NCBI RefSeq assembly: GCF_017329615.1
Contig: NZ_JAFMTW010000019.1
Coordinates: 1 to 61,988, forward strand
DNA from: Alicyclobacillus suci
GTDB lineage: Bacteria; Bacillota; Bacilli; Alicyclobacillales; Alicyclobacillaceae
Direction: 5' to 3'
Length of the DNA: 61,988 nt
The notes under the pieces: generated by a model
What the model was told of the DNA's origin: nothing
Seen by the model: the letters and a program-made list of their open reading frames with translations, nothing else
The model's database searches: none
Translations under genes and position numbers: made by a program
Part shown: positions 1 to 8,892 of the stretch, piece after piece
Layout of the letters: each line of letters opens with the position of its first letter
How positions within the stretch are numbered: position 1 is the first letter of the stretch

Positions 1-819
1 CAGAGTGTTGAAAACGACATGACCGAGAAACTGACAAGCGGGTTACAACAAATTGTCGGCGCCGGTAACGCTGTCGTTGTGGTGCATGCGAACGTGACGT
101 TTAATCAGACGAAGAGTCAGTCTCACGTATTGCAGAATGCGCCGAACTCGACGAGTGGGTTTGTCACGAGTCAAAATCAGGAGAAATCTCAGTCGACGAA
201 TACGAACGGTCAAGCGGGAGGGCCTGCCGGCCAGGCGGGATCAAATCCGAATAGTACGACTTCGTACAGCGCTTCAAGTTCCGCGGCGGGGAATTCGACG
301 TCTTCTGAGTCGAATACGACGACGAACTACGATTACAGCTATGAAAACCAGACGACCACCGATGACCCGATGCAGATTCAGGGATACAAAGTGGGCGTGT
401 TGTTGAATAGCAACGACAAGGCGATGACGCCGGCCGAAGTTCAGAAAATCAAGTCGTTCGTGACCAATTTGGTGGGGCAAAGTCCGACGACCCAGGGCGC
501 GAACACGGTATCGGTATCGACTGTTCCGTTTACTCAAAGCGCTGCGGCACCATCGCAAACCAAATCGAACTGGATTCTGTATGTGGTCTTAGGTCTTCTA
601 GCCGCATTGGTTGCGGGCTTGTTTCTCTGGTGGCGGCGCAAACGGGCTGGCGGCAATGGTCCGACAGATGTCCCAGCTAGAATTCAAGACGCCTACGACG
701 AGCAATTAGAAGAGTTGCCACCGACGGAAGACGAGTTGTTGATGAGTCAGCTGGTCAATATGGCCCGGCAGCGTCCAGATGATTTCGCGAGTTTGTTGAG
801 AAGTTGGCTGTCTGAGTAA
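1..819 (+). CDS. fliF: Flagellar MS-ring protein FliF, C-terminal part (5' truncated by window edge)
   Basis: The reading frame is open from base 1, so this is the last 272 residues of FliF, the membrane ring that anchors the basal body and houses the export gate. The fragment shows a Ser/Asn/Thr/Gly-rich low-complexity extracytoplasmic loop (fragment residues about 35-115), a conserved ring-building segment, one transmembrane helix (about 191-211, followed by WWRRKR) and an acidic C-terminal tail. That tail is the known FliG-binding site, and fliG follows 28 bp downstream. A first internal ATG at 19 is not the real start. FliF in Bacillus is about 530 residues, so roughly half is missing upstream. 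Confidence 0.93.
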   Translation, partial: QSVENDMTEKLTSGLQQIVGAGNAVVVVHANVTFNQTKSQSHVLQNAPNSTSGFVTSQNQEKSQSTNTNGQAGGPAGQAGSNPNSTTSYSASSSAAGNSTSSESNTTTNYDYSYENQTTTDDPMQIQGYKVGVLLNSNDKAMTPAEVQKIKSFVTNLVGQSPTTQGANTVSVSTVPFTQSAAAPSQTKSNWILYVVLGLLAALVAGLFLWWRRKRAGGNGPTDVPARIQDAYDEQLEELPPTEDELLMSQLVNMARQRPDDFASLLRSWLSE

Positions 820-853
820 TACGTACGAATTTTGAAACGCGGAGGCGATGAGT

Positions 854-1864
854 GTGCAACGCCAGAGGACCTTAACCGGTCGACAGAAGGCCGCAGTCCT
901 TCTCATCGCGCTTGGCCAAGATGTTGCGGCCAGTGTTTTCAAGCGGCTGTCGCAGGAAGAGGTCGAACAACTGACATTTGAAATTGCCAATGTCAGCAAA
1001 GTGAATTTCGAGCAGCGGGAAAATATCCTCCAGGAATTTCGCGATCTCGCCATGGCCCGAGAGTACATTCAGACCGGCGGTATCGAGTACGCGCGCGAGG
1101 TGCTTGAGAAGGCTCTTGGCGGCAAGGAGGCCGAGGACATTCTCAATCGCCTGACCTCTGCGCTCCAAGTGCGACCCTTTCATTTCGCGCGGAAAGCAGA
1201 CCCGAATCAGGTTCTTGGGTTTATTCAGGATGAACATCCACAGACGGTTGCACTTGTGCTTTCCTATTTAGATCCGGAACAGGCGGCCATGATTATGGCC
1301 GCACTGCCTGCAGAATTACAGGCGGATGTCGCGCGCCGAATTGCCACGATGAAGGGAACTTCTCCAGAGGTCATCGCGGAAGTGGAGGATATCTTGGAGT
1401 CGAAGTTGTCGGCGATGACTACGGTGGATAGCGCACAGGCTGGCGGTATTGAGGCGATTGTTAAGATTTTGAATGGCGTCGATAGGAGTACAGAAAAGGG
1501 GATTCTTGAACAACTGTCGGTGAAAGATCCAGATTTGGTTGACGAGATCAAAAAACGGATGTTTGTCTTTGAAGATATTATTTTCCTCGACAGCAAAGCG
1601 ATACAGCGCGTAATTCGCGAAGTGGACGCGAGAGACCTTCAGTTGGCACTGAAAGTCTCGCGCGATGATGTGAAGGAGATTTTGTTCAACAACATGTCGA
1701 AGCGGATGGCTGAAACCTTCCAGGAAGATATGGAGTACATGGGCCCAGTTCGCCTCCGTGACGTCGAGGATGCACAACAGCGGATTGTGGGCGTCATTCG
1801 ACACCTCGAGGATCTCGGTGAAATTGTCGTATCTCGTGGTGGAGGTGACGACATCATTGTCTAA
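854..1864 (+). CDS. fliG: Flagellar motor switch protein FliG
   Basis: FliG sits on the cytoplasmic face of the MS ring and transmits torque from the stator to the rotor. The product is 336 residues, the usual family length. It shows the N-terminal LTGRQKAAVLL segment that meets FliF, the middle-domain EHPQ motif (about residues 127-130) that meets FliM, and the charged C-terminal domain. An ATG at 848 lies only 2 nt from GGAGG (841-845), so GTG 854, spaced 8 nt from it, is the better start. The stop overlaps the beginning of fliH. Confidence 0.95.
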   Translation: MQRQRTLTGRQKAAVLLIALGQDVAASVFKRLSQEEVEQLTFEIANVSKVNFEQRENILQEFRDLAMAREYIQTGGIEYAREVLEKALGGKEAEDILNRLTSALQVRPFHFARKADPNQVLGFIQDEHPQTVALVLSYLDPEQAAMIMAALPAELQADVARRIATMKGTSPEVIAEVEDILESKLSAMTTVDSAQAGGIEAIVKILNGVDRSTEKGILEQLSVKDPDLVDEIKKRMFVFEDIIFLDSKAIQRVIREVDARDLQLALKVSRDDVKEILFNNMSKRMAETFQEDMEYMGPVRLRDVEDAQQRIVGVIRHLEDLGEIVVSRGGGDDIIV

Positions 1865-2645
1865 CGTGTTCAAACGCGTGTCGTCGACCTGGCTCCCCGG
1901 GGGCAAGCAACCGATTCCCATCGCGGTCGCGGGCGTTAGCGAAGAGGTGGCCGCGACCGTGGAGCTTGGCGAGGAGAGTGAATCTGTCGTCCACCCGGAC
2001 GCGCTTCTCGCAGAAGCTAGAGCTGTCTGTGAACAGATGCTCGAAAGGGCGGAAGTCGAGGCGCAAGCTGCGATTGCGGCGGCCCAGGTCGAGGCCCAGG
2101 AGATTCGGCGGGCGGCGCAACAGGCGGGCTATGACGAAGGGTTTCGGCAAGGTCAAGAGGAAGCTGCGCTAGCCTTTGTCGAGTGGAAGCAAAAGGAACA
2201 TGTCGCACTGAGGCAGTTGGCCGAACAGATTGAGGCGGGTCGCAGTGAGCGTCTGCATGCGTTACAACCCATTGTCGAGGAACTGGCAATGGCTGCTGTG
2301 AAAAAATTGCTGTATCGAGAATTGGCACTGGCGCCTGCTGATATCGGGGCGATGGTTGAAGATCTCTTGGTTTACGTCAGCCAAGGTACGTCCGTACAAG
2401 TTCGTGTACATCCCGACGATTACGCGGCGGCCCGTCAAGCGCATCCGCGGTGGAAGTTGGAAAACTACGGCGAGTGGGAAATTGCGGTGGTGCCGGATCC
2501 GACGCTTGCGCCCGGCGATTGTGAGTTGCGGGGAACGGCAGGTCGCGTCGACGGCACGTTGAAGACGCGGCTTGAGGAGTTGCATCAGGCGTTGCGCGAC
2601 TGCATGCGTGGTCAGGGAGAGATGGACGATGGAAGCGAGGCTTAA
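1857..2645 (+). CDS. fliH: Flagellar assembly protein FliH (export ATPase regulator)
   Basis: FliH is the peripheral stalk and negative regulator of the export ATPase FliI. The predicted protein has 262 residues, with a long Ala/Glu/Gln-rich helical stretch (about residues 45-130) followed by a globular C-terminal half, the layout of FliH/YscL and of V-type ATPase E subunits. Sequence identity alone is weak; position between fliG and fliI makes the call. The start is taken as TTG 1857 because it lies 8 nt after GGAGGTGA (1841-1848), a perfect SD inside fliG. The frame is open further upstream but only through fliG coding sequence. Confidence 0.88.
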   Translation: MSNVFKRVSSTWLPGGKQPIPIAVAGVSEEVAATVELGEESESVVHPDALLAEARAVCEQMLERAEVEAQAAIAAAQVEAQEIRRAAQQAGYDEGFRQGQEEAALAFVEWKQKEHVALRQLAEQIEAGRSERLHALQPIVEELAMAAVKKLLYRELALAPADIGAMVEDLLVYVSQGTSVQVRVHPDDYAAARQAHPRWKLENYGEWEIAVVPDPTLAPGDCELRGTAGRVDGTLKTRLEELHQALRDCMRGQGEMDDGSEA

Positions 2646-3936
2646 AAGCTTTCTCGAACAGTTGCCCTCCACGAGACTGGCCAAGGTCTATGGGAAAGTG
2701 ACCAAAGTGGTCGGTATGACCATCGAATCGAGTGGCCCGCTTTCTAATCTTGGGGACCTTTGCGTGATTTATGGTAAACAGACGCAATGTCGCGCGGAGG
2801 TCATCGGCTTTCGCGAAGGGCATTTGATTCTCGTGCCACTTGGCGAAATGGGGGATATCGGTCCAGGCGCGGATGTTTTGGCGATGCACGGGCGATTGGC
2901 GGTGCATTGTGGCGCAGGGTTGCTTGGACGGATAGTCAACGGACTAGGAGAACCGATGGATGGGCGTGGCCCACTCCGCGATGTTTTCACCCGGGAAGTT
3001 GAACAGGCGCCGTTGCATCCATTACGTCGCCAGCGCATTGAGCGTCCCATTCAGACTGGGGTTCGCGTGATTGATGGTCTGCTCACCATCGGTGATGGTC
3101 AGCGCGTTGGGATTTTTGCTGGCAGTGGCGTCGGCAAGAGCACGCTTTTGTCGATGATTGCGCGAGGTACGGAGGCGGATGTCAACGTCATCGCATTGGT
3201 CGGCGAACGCGGTCGAGAGGTGCGCGAGTTTATCGAGCGGGACCTCGGAGAAGCAGGACTGAAGCGCAGCGTCGTAGTGGTTGCAACGTCTGACCAACCT
3301 GCGTTGATTCGACTGAAGGCCGCCTATGTGGCGACGACCATTGCTGAATACTTTCGTGACGAAGGTATGCACGTCAACTTTATGATGGATTCGGTTACGC
3401 GGTTTGCGATGGCGCAGCGTGAGGTTGGGTTGGCGGCAGGTGAGCCACCGACGGCTCGTGGCTACACGCCATCCGTGTTTGCGGCACTTCCCAAGTTGCT
3501 GGAACGCACGGGTCCCGGTGAGTCGGGCACCATCACGGCGTTTTACACGGTGCTCGTCGATGGGGATGACATGAATGACCCGATTGCCGATACCGTTCGC
3601 GGAATTCTTGACGGACATATCGTGCTTTCCAGAAAGCTCGCGAATGCAGGACATTTCCCGTCGGTTGACGTATTGAGCAGTGTGTCGCGACTGTTTTCGA
3701 CAGTTGCCGATAAGCGGCATCAGCAAGCAGCCAAACAAGCCCGAACGTGGCTCAGTCGGTATCGCGACGTGGAGGATTTGTTGCGGATAGGGGCGTATCG
3801 ACAGGGCGCGGATAGGGATACTGACCTCGCCATTGAGAAAGTCCCTGATGTCAACCAACTGCTCGTTCAAGAAACGGATGATTTAACGGAACTTGCGACG
3901 ACCGTGGAGCGGCTCGCGCAAGTGACGGGGGTGTAA
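2629..3936 (+). CDS. fliI: Flagellum-specific export ATPase FliI
   Basis: FliI is the ATPase of the flagellar type III export apparatus, homologous to F1-beta. The protein has 435 residues, with Walker A AGSGVGKST at about 164-172, a Walker B strand ending MMDS at about 248-251 and the conserved GERGREV segment between them. ATG 2629 gives the start MEARL; the frame continues upstream in fliH but without family similarity. It overlaps the fliH end by 17 nt, suggesting coupled translation. fliJ follows 3 nt after the stop. Confidence 0.96.
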   Translation: MEARLKSFLEQLPSTRLAKVYGKVTKVVGMTIESSGPLSNLGDLCVIYGKQTQCRAEVIGFREGHLILVPLGEMGDIGPGADVLAMHGRLAVHCGAGLLGRIVNGLGEPMDGRGPLRDVFTREVEQAPLHPLRRQRIERPIQTGVRVIDGLLTIGDGQRVGIFAGSGVGKSTLLSMIARGTEADVNVIALVGERGREVREFIERDLGEAGLKRSVVVVATSDQPALIRLKAAYVATTIAEYFRDEGMHVNFMMDSVTRFAMAQREVGLAAGEPPTARGYTPSVFAALPKLLERTGPGESGTITAFYTVLVDGDDMNDPIADTVRGILDGHIVLSRKLANAGHFPSVDVLSSVSRLFSTVADKRHQQAAKQARTWLSRYRDVEDLLRIGAYRQGADRDTDLAIEKVPDVNQLLVQETDDLTELATTVERLAQVTGV

Positions 3937-3939
3937 GGT

Positions 3940-4374
3940 GTGCGTGAATTCACCGCGTTTGCGACGCGATTTCACAAATTGAAACGGGACTTACAGGACA
4001 TCGAGGAGTCGCAGTACGCGCGTCTGTTGCAACAGGAGCGAGCGTTGCAGTTGCAGTGGCAGCAGTTGGAGGATTTGTCCCGCGAGGCGAGAGGGCGGAT
4101 GAAAGAGGCCGCAAGTGTGTTGCTCGTGCAATCTTATGTCTCATATCAGGAGGCTATTGAGACGCGAAAGGCACATCTGGAACGGGAATGGGCGGCTTTA
4201 CAGGGTGACGTTCACGCCCAGCAAGGAAAACTTCGCGACGCGTATGTCGAACAGGAAAAGTGGTCTCGCATCTCGCAAGATGCACGCATGGAAGACAGGG
4301 TTGAGCGTATGCGAAAGTTGCAAGTTGAGGCAGACGACGAGGCGCTGAAGAGATTTAAAAGGACGGATGTGTAA
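3940..4374 (+). CDS. fliJ: Flagellar export protein FliJ
   Basis: A 144-residue, almost entirely helical protein rich in Gln, Glu, Arg and Leu with coiled-coil heptads, as expected of FliJ. FliJ is the central-stalk-like chaperone that links the FliI ring to FlhA. Starts with GTG 3940, 3 nt after the fliI stop. The next gene starts on the last base of its stop codon (TAATG). The call rests on size, coiled-coil character and position, since FliJ sequences are poorly conserved. Confidence 0.88.
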   Translation: MREFTAFATRFHKLKRDLQDIEESQYARLLQQERALQLQWQQLEDLSREARGRMKEAASVLLVQSYVSYQEAIETRKAHLEREWAALQGDVHAQQGKLRDAYVEQEKWSRISQDARMEDRVERMRKLQVEADDEALKRFKRTDV

Positions 4375-5024
4375 TGGCGTCGAAGGTGGACGGTGGCAAG
4401 GGTCACGATAACGAGCGCGGGCGCGTGAATAGAGTTACCTGGATTCTGTTTGTGGGGGTCGTTCCGATTCTCGTCGCCGCGGTGGTCATTGGTGTCGCGC
4501 TGCAGTTCGTCGGGGTGCCGGTATGGCAGACTTCGCTGGATGTCCTCGGTATACGCCAACCTGCTGCGGCATCACAGTCGGCTGGTTCGAGTGCAGAACA
4601 GCAAGTCAAAGCACAGCAGCAGCAAATTGCCAAGTTGAAGTCGGAAAATGCGAACCTGACACAAGAGACGCAAGCCGATGAGAAACAAATTCAGGCATTG
4701 CAAAATCAGGTGGAGACGTTGCAGAAACAGCAACAAGTAGGGACGAATCACCTGCAAAACGGCCAGCAGGAAGCGAAGGTGCTGGCGCAGATGGATGCTT
4801 CGGCGGCGGCTTCGGTCCTTCAGAAGATGGGCGCTGACCAAGCCGCATGGGTGGTAGCGGCGATGCCAGCTGAGACCTCTGGTCCGATTCTCCAAGCGCT
4901 GCCTACGGCATTTGCCAGCTCGGTCCTTCAACAGGCGGCGGACGATATGCGTATGGCGTCACAGGCGGCGAGTGGCTCGGCCAACAATACGACTTCGTTT
5001 GGGACGGTAGGACAGACACCGTAA
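4374..5024 (+). CDS. MotE-like (YlxF-type) membrane-anchored coiled-coil protein
   Basis: A 216-residue protein with a short basic cytoplasmic N-terminus, one transmembrane helix (about 21-45), a Gln/Glu/Leu coiled coil (about 75-125) and a C-terminal helical domain (about 130-190) with paired repeats of the type LxQMDASAAASVLQKM, resembling the MgtE N-terminal domain. This is the layout of YlxF, found between fliJ and fliK in B. subtilis, and of MotE, a chaperone for the stator protein MotC in Alphaproteobacteria. A stator- or hook-related periplasmic scaffold role is inferred. The start ATG overlaps the fliJ stop by one base. Confidence 0.82.
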   Translation: MASKVDGGKGHDNERGRVNRVTWILFVGVVPILVAAVVIGVALQFVGVPVWQTSLDVLGIRQPAAASQSAGSSAEQQVKAQQQQIAKLKSENANLTQETQADEKQIQALQNQVETLQKQQQVGTNHLQNGQQEAKVLAQMDASAAASVLQKMGADQAAWVVAAMPAETSGPILQALPTAFASSVLQQAADDMRMASQAASGSANNTTSFGTVGQTP

Positions 5025-5061
5025 TGGAGGGTCTTTCATGTTGAAAGGAGGTGAAACAAAT

Positions 5062-6375
5062 ATGCATGTATCGGCGGCAAAGAGTTCCACGGCGGATTTG
5101 TTGAGCGCAGGGGGTTCTGGGAAATTCAGTGGTGTTCTGGATGCAGCCGTGTTTGACGATTTACTGGCTGCCATGTTGGGAACGTCTGGAACGCTTCCAA
5201 ATGCGAATCTGACCGATGCGGCGAGCGGTTCCACAGGGGAGCAGATTGCTGGCGGGGTCAGTTCGGTAAAAGGTAAGCGCGGGCTGACCAATCCGGTGAT
5301 GTCGACGGCTGGGCAACGGGGAATAGATAAGCCATCTATGGGTGGTCGTGCGAGTGAATCGAACCCACCACAGGGTGTGGCCCTAGCGAATGGCGAGGCG
5401 AGTACCCTTCTTGCGACAACTGCGCGTGCAAATGCGAAAGCCGACAGTGGTACGGGCAAGAAGGCATCGGATGATGCAGGTGCGTCCCTTGTCGCGAATG
5501 TATCTTCTACAGGCATCGCGGCAGTGAGTCATTCGGGTGGAAATAACGCGAATACAACGCTGTCATCGACGTTTGCAGATATGCTGGTAAAGCAATCGCC
5601 GACGAGCGGCGTGAAGAACGACCGATATTTGGAATCCGCAGAGCGGGGCGCTTCATCGGTCAATTCGACGGCTAGTGACACCGTTTTGCCGTCAACTGGG
5701 CAGACTGCGAGTGGATTTTCTGCAACGTCGTCTGATCCGCGCGTACAAGCGGTGCTGGCACAAGCCAAACACGGCGGTCACTCGAAGTCTGATGCAGATT
5801 CAGATAGTCCACCGTCGAGCACTGGTGGGGTCAATGACGGATCAAGCGCGATGGTGGTTGGCACGATGGCGAGTGGAGGTGTGCCCTCGGCGACGACGTC
5901 GACGGCATCTGTAAGCGGCGGGCAGGCCCCGCAAATCGATGTGCGAAACCCGGATGCTCTGGCGCAGTTTGGACATTTGATCTCGGTGAAAGCAGATGCC
6001 GGGGACAGCAAGCTGCAGGTGCAGATTGTACCGCAGGGGATGGGGCAACTGGATGTGACGGTGACGAAGGCGGCGGATGGTCGATTGCAGGTGCAGGTTG
6101 TGGCGAGTCAGGCGTCGACATTCGCATGGTTGAATCAACAGCTTCCAGCGTTACAACAGAACCTGCAAAGCCAAGGGTTGAATGTCGCTGAGTTCCAGGT
6201 GGCTTATGACCAAGGCGGCAATCAATTTGGCGGCGGTCAGCGTGGGCAACAAGATTCGGATTCGCCCGGAAGAAAATCGAGTGGAGCCACTGCGATACTG
6301 AGTACTGCAGCGGTTGGCGACGCGTCACTTGCACCCGATACTGAGCACGCTGGGGACATCAGTCTATCTATTTAA
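5062..6375 (+). CDS. fliK: Flagellar hook-length control protein FliK
   Basis: A 437-residue protein. The first ~300 residues are low-complexity Ser/Gly/Ala/Thr-rich, as in the secreted ruler part of FliK. The C-terminal domain (about 303-384; motifs LQVQIVPQGMGQLDV and FAWLNQQLPALQQ) is the hook-control domain that switches FlhB export specificity. ATG 5062 sits 7 nt after AAAGGAGGTGA (5044-5054), a near-perfect SD; the in-frame ATG at 5038 precedes that SD and is unlikely. flgD follows by 17 bp. Confidence 0.92.
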   Translation: MHVSAAKSSTADLLSAGGSGKFSGVLDAAVFDDLLAAMLGTSGTLPNANLTDAASGSTGEQIAGGVSSVKGKRGLTNPVMSTAGQRGIDKPSMGGRASESNPPQGVALANGEASTLLATTARANAKADSGTGKKASDDAGASLVANVSSTGIAAVSHSGGNNANTTLSSTFADMLVKQSPTSGVKNDRYLESAERGASSVNSTASDTVLPSTGQTASGFSATSSDPRVQAVLAQAKHGGHSKSDADSDSPPSSTGGVNDGSSAMVVGTMASGGVPSATTSTASVSGGQAPQIDVRNPDALAQFGHLISVKADAGDSKLQVQIVPQGMGQLDVTVTKAADGRLQVQVVASQASTFAWLNQQLPALQQNLQSQGLNVAEFQVAYDQGGNQFGGGQRGQQDSDSPGRKSSGATAILSTAAVGDASLAPDTEHAGDISLSI

Positions 6376-6392
6376 AGGAAGGAGGAACAACA

Positions 6393-6836
6393 ATGACGAC
6401 ATCGGTTCAACCTACATCGAACAGTGTCGCTGGGGCGGCGCAGACGAATGCGCCTGGAACGACCGTCAATCAAGATCAGCCACTGGGACAGGACGCGTTT
6501 TTGCAGCTGTTAGTAACCCAACTTCAAAACCAGGATCCGCTGCAACCGCAGGACAACACGCAAATGTTATCCCAGTTGGCGCAGTTTAGCGCGCTGGAGC
6601 AAATGACCAATGTGGCAAATACGGAGACACAAGTGTTATCGGCCATTCAGTCTTTACAATCTGTCACGTCTATGGCGTTTGAACATCAACTGATAGGGAC
6701 CAATATCTCTGTCGATGACGGCAATGGGAACACGGTCAGCGGTCAAGTGTCTGCGATAAAGATTGAGCAGGGACAGCCGCAGGTCGTTGTCAATGGCACG
6801 GCGTATCCCCTGTCACAGGTGGTGCAGATGTCGTGA
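6393..6836 (+). CDS. flgD: Flagellar hook assembly scaffold FlgD
   Basis: FlgD caps the growing hook and promotes FlgE polymerisation. At 147 residues this is the short Bacillus-type form lacking the FnIII/tudor insertion of enterobacterial FlgD (about 230). The N-terminal signature DAFLQLLVTQLQNQDPLQP (about 33-51) followed by a Gln/Met-rich helix is diagnostic. A strong SD AAGGAGG precedes ATG 6393. The next gene overlaps the stop by 4 nt (GTGA). Confidence 0.95.
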   Translation: MTTSVQPTSNSVAGAAQTNAPGTTVNQDQPLGQDAFLQLLVTQLQNQDPLQPQDNTQMLSQLAQFSALEQMTNVANTETQVLSAIQSLQSVTSMAFEHQLIGTNISVDDGNGNTVSGQVSAIKIEQGQPQVVVNGTAYPLSQVVQMS

Positions 6837-7225
6837 GTGATCTGCGCACTACGATTGCCACTTGGCGGCCGCTCGGCACGTCACAGGCAGCGATGCCCGC
6901 CAGCCAGGGGAAGGCAAAAACCGGAAATGATACGTTTGCGGCCGCATTGACGGCAGCGACGGTCGAACAAAGTAAACCCTGGAATATTAGTAGCCACGCA
7001 CAGCAACGTCTGCAGCAGCGTGGAATTACATTGTCGGACGCAGATCTGCAAGCGATGGATCAGGCGGCGAACCTTGCACAGAAAAAAGGTGCAAAGAACA
7101 CGTACATGATTTTGGGACAGGCTGGGTTTGTGGTCAATTTGCCGTCACGCACGGTCGTTACGGCAATGGAAAACAAAGATCATCCGATTGTTACCCAAAT
7201 TGACAGTGTCGTTTTTGTAAACTAG
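6833..7225 (+). CDS. Small flagellar operon protein (TIGR02530 type)
   Basis: A 130-residue protein located between flgD and flgE, the usual place of the TIGR02530 flagellar operon family in Bacilli and Clostridia. The N-terminal 40 residues are low-complexity. The conserved part begins near residue 46 with ISSHAQQRLQQRGI and contains NTYMILG and a closing TQIDSVVFVN. The molecular role is unknown; a hook-assembly accessory function is only inferred from position. Starts with GTG overlapping the flgD stop. Confidence 0.85.
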   Translation: MSDLRTTIATWRPLGTSQAAMPASQGKAKTGNDTFAAALTAATVEQSKPWNISSHAQQRLQQRGITLSDADLQAMDQAANLAQKKGAKNTYMILGQAGFVVNLPSRTVVTAMENKDHPIVTQIDSVVFVN

Positions 7226-7303
7226 CTGGACCACAAAGAGGGAGCTTGGCTGTCGGTGACCGACTGATCCGATAGCGCGGCACACAACTGAGGAGGAATA
7301 CAC

Positions 7304-8158
7304 ATGTTGCGTTCAATGAACTCAGCCATTTCCGGAATGCAGGCGTTTCAGACCGATCTCGACGTCGTCGGCAACAACATCGCCAACGTAAACACAGTCG
7401 GTTTTAAGTCGAGCAGCACCAATTTTGCCAACATCTTGAGTCAGACCCTCGCAGGGGGCAGTTCAGGAACCGCCACGCAGGGTGGTACGAATCCACAACA
7501 GGTCGGTCTCGGCGTCAAAGTGGCGTCGACGTCGATGGACTTCTCGCAGGGTGCGACCGATACGACGGACATTCCGACGAACGTCCTGATTAACGGCAAC
7601 GGTTTGTTTGCAGTCCAGGATGCAAGTGGCAACACTTATTACACCCGCGCCGGGGATTTCTCCGTCGACAATGATGATAACCTCGTTTTGCCAAATGGAA
7701 TGATTGCCCAAGGGTGGTCTAGTGCAGATGCTTCGTCTGGCAATCCAACGGCCGGCGAGTTGACGAATATCAATCTAAAGGCCCTCGATAGCAATGTCGC
7801 GGCCAACCCCAATGTTCAAATTGGCAGTGATGGTAGCATCACGGTTTCCAATACGGATGGAACGACGAGCGTCGTCGGCTATCTTGCTATCGCGAACGTT
7901 CCAAACCAGGATGGGCTTGAACAGCAGGGGGACAACTTGTTTAGTGTAACGACCGCCTCGGGTCCGGCGTCTTATTCACTGCCTGGGAAAAGTAATGCGG
8001 GCACGCTTCAGTCTGGTGCGCTGGAAGGTTCGAATGTCGATTTGTCCAGCCAGTTCGCAGAGATGATTGTCGCGCAGAACGCGTATGTGGCCAACACTCA
8101 TATGATTGGGACCGACAACACGATTCTGCAGGCGCTCGTCAATATGAAGAACTCGTAA
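7304..8158 (+). CDS. flgE: Flagellar hook protein FlgE (FlgE/FlgG family)
   Basis: FlgE polymerises into the hook. The 284-residue product has the N-terminal rod/hook signature MNSAISGMQAFQTDLDVVGN with NNIANVNT (about residues 5-32), and the C-terminal counterpart with NVDLSSQFAEMIVAQNAY ending in VNMKNS. Both terminal helices pack in the hook core. The short length matches B. subtilis FlgE (about 264) rather than the 400-residue enterobacterial protein. FlgG is the alternative name, but the place after flgD favours the hook. SD GAGGAGG precedes ATG 7304. A 78-bp gap upstream contains no recognised signal. Confidence 0.93.
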   Translation: MLRSMNSAISGMQAFQTDLDVVGNNIANVNTVGFKSSSTNFANILSQTLAGGSSGTATQGGTNPQQVGLGVKVASTSMDFSQGATDTTDIPTNVLINGNGLFAVQDASGNTYYTRAGDFSVDNDDNLVLPNGMIAQGWSSADASSGNPTAGELTNINLKALDSNVAANPNVQIGSDGSITVSNTDGTTSVVGYLAIANVPNQDGLEQQGDNLFSVTTASGPASYSLPGKSNAGTLQSGALEGSNVDLSSQFAEMIVAQNAYVANTHMIGTDNTILQALVNMKNS

Positions 8159-8170
8159 ACGTGAGCGGGT

Positions 8171-8197
8171 CTGTGCGCCCTAGTTAAGGGCGCACAG
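8171..8197 (+). other. Perfect 10-bp stem-loop between flgE and flbD
   Basis: CTGTGCGCCC, a 7-nt loop TAGTTAA, then GGGCGCACAG. It starts 13 nt after the flgE stop, and no U-tract follows, so it is not a standard terminator. A 3' stabilising or processing element that would let flgE be expressed above the downstream genes is a reasonable inference. Confidence 0.75.
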
Positions 8198-8220
8198 TGA
8201 CCTGGGAAAGAGAGAGAATC

Positions 8221-8436
8221 ATGGTTCGGCTGACACGGCTAAACGGCTCAGAGATATGGCTAAATCCGATGTTGATTGAAAGCGTCGAGGCGACGCCGGA
8301 TTCTGTCATCACGTTGTCCAATGGGCACAAGTATCTGGTCCAGGAGCGGCCTAGTGCCATTGAACAAATCGTCACTGCGTTCTATCGGAGAATTGGCTTG
8401 GTGGCGGCGCAAGCGGGTAAGGGGGTAGACAGATGA
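8221..8436 (+). CDS. flbD: FlbD/SwrD family flagellar protein
   Basis: A 71-residue protein starting MVRLTRLNGSEIWLNP and containing ITLSNGHKYLVQE, characteristic of the small FlbD (YlzI/SwrD) family found between flgE and fliL. In B. subtilis SwrD is reported to support flagellar motor power or swarming; this is unrelated to the Caulobacter regulator also called FlbD. ATG 8221 is chosen because GGGAAAGAGAG lies just upstream; an earlier in-frame ATG at 8197 lies in the preceding stem-loop. The stop overlaps the fliL start (ATGA). Confidence 0.88.
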   Translation: MVRLTRLNGSEIWLNPMLIESVEATPDSVITLSNGHKYLVQERPSAIEQIVTAFYRRIGLVAAQAGKGVDR

Positions 8437-8870
8437 AAAGCCCTGTACGGGTGATGCTTCTTATCATCATCGGAATTTTAGTCATTGCGGGCGGCGGTGT
8501 CGCAGTTGCGATGTATATGAAGCACCAACATCCCACAGGCGCGGCGAAGACACACGCGCTATCGGCAAAAGAGGCAGCCGCGTTGCAGGTGACGTTGCCA
8601 CAGATGACAACCAATCTGGAATCGTCCGGCTTAATTCAATTTACGTTGACGCTTCAGGCGGATAATAAATCCACCAAGAAGGAACTGAGTCTGATGCAGT
8701 ACCAAATTCAAGATGACGTCAACGAAATTATGCGGCAGTATACGCCAGACCAGTTGCGAAACGACAAGGGATTGAACGACCTCAAACAGGTCATTCAAAA
8801 GGACATCAATGGAATGCTCGACACAGGGAACGTGACGAACGTGTATTTCTCGCAGGTGCTCGTGCAGTAA
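8433..8870 (+). CDS. fliL: Flagellar basal body-associated protein FliL
   Basis: A 145-residue single-pass membrane protein: short basic N-terminus, transmembrane helix at about 7-28, then an extracytoplasmic domain. FliL rings surround and support the MotAB stator. The C-terminal half shows family features: a helix following LIQFTLTLQAD and the terminal VYFSQVLVQ. It overlaps flbD by 4 nt and lies 22 bp before fliM. Confidence 0.9.
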   Translation: MKSPVRVMLLIIIGILVIAGGGVAVAMYMKHQHPTGAAKTHALSAKEAAALQVTLPQMTTNLESSGLIQFTLTLQADNKSTKKELSLMQYQIQDDVNEIMRQYTPDQLRNDKGLNDLKQVIQKDINGMLDTGNVTNVYFSQVLVQ

Positions 8871-8892
8871 ATCGCGAAAGGGGGCGAACGTC

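Noticed and set aside
5038..5061. An earlier ATG for fliK at 5038
   Set aside because: The near-perfect SD AAAGGAGGTGA lies downstream of it and points to ATG 5062.
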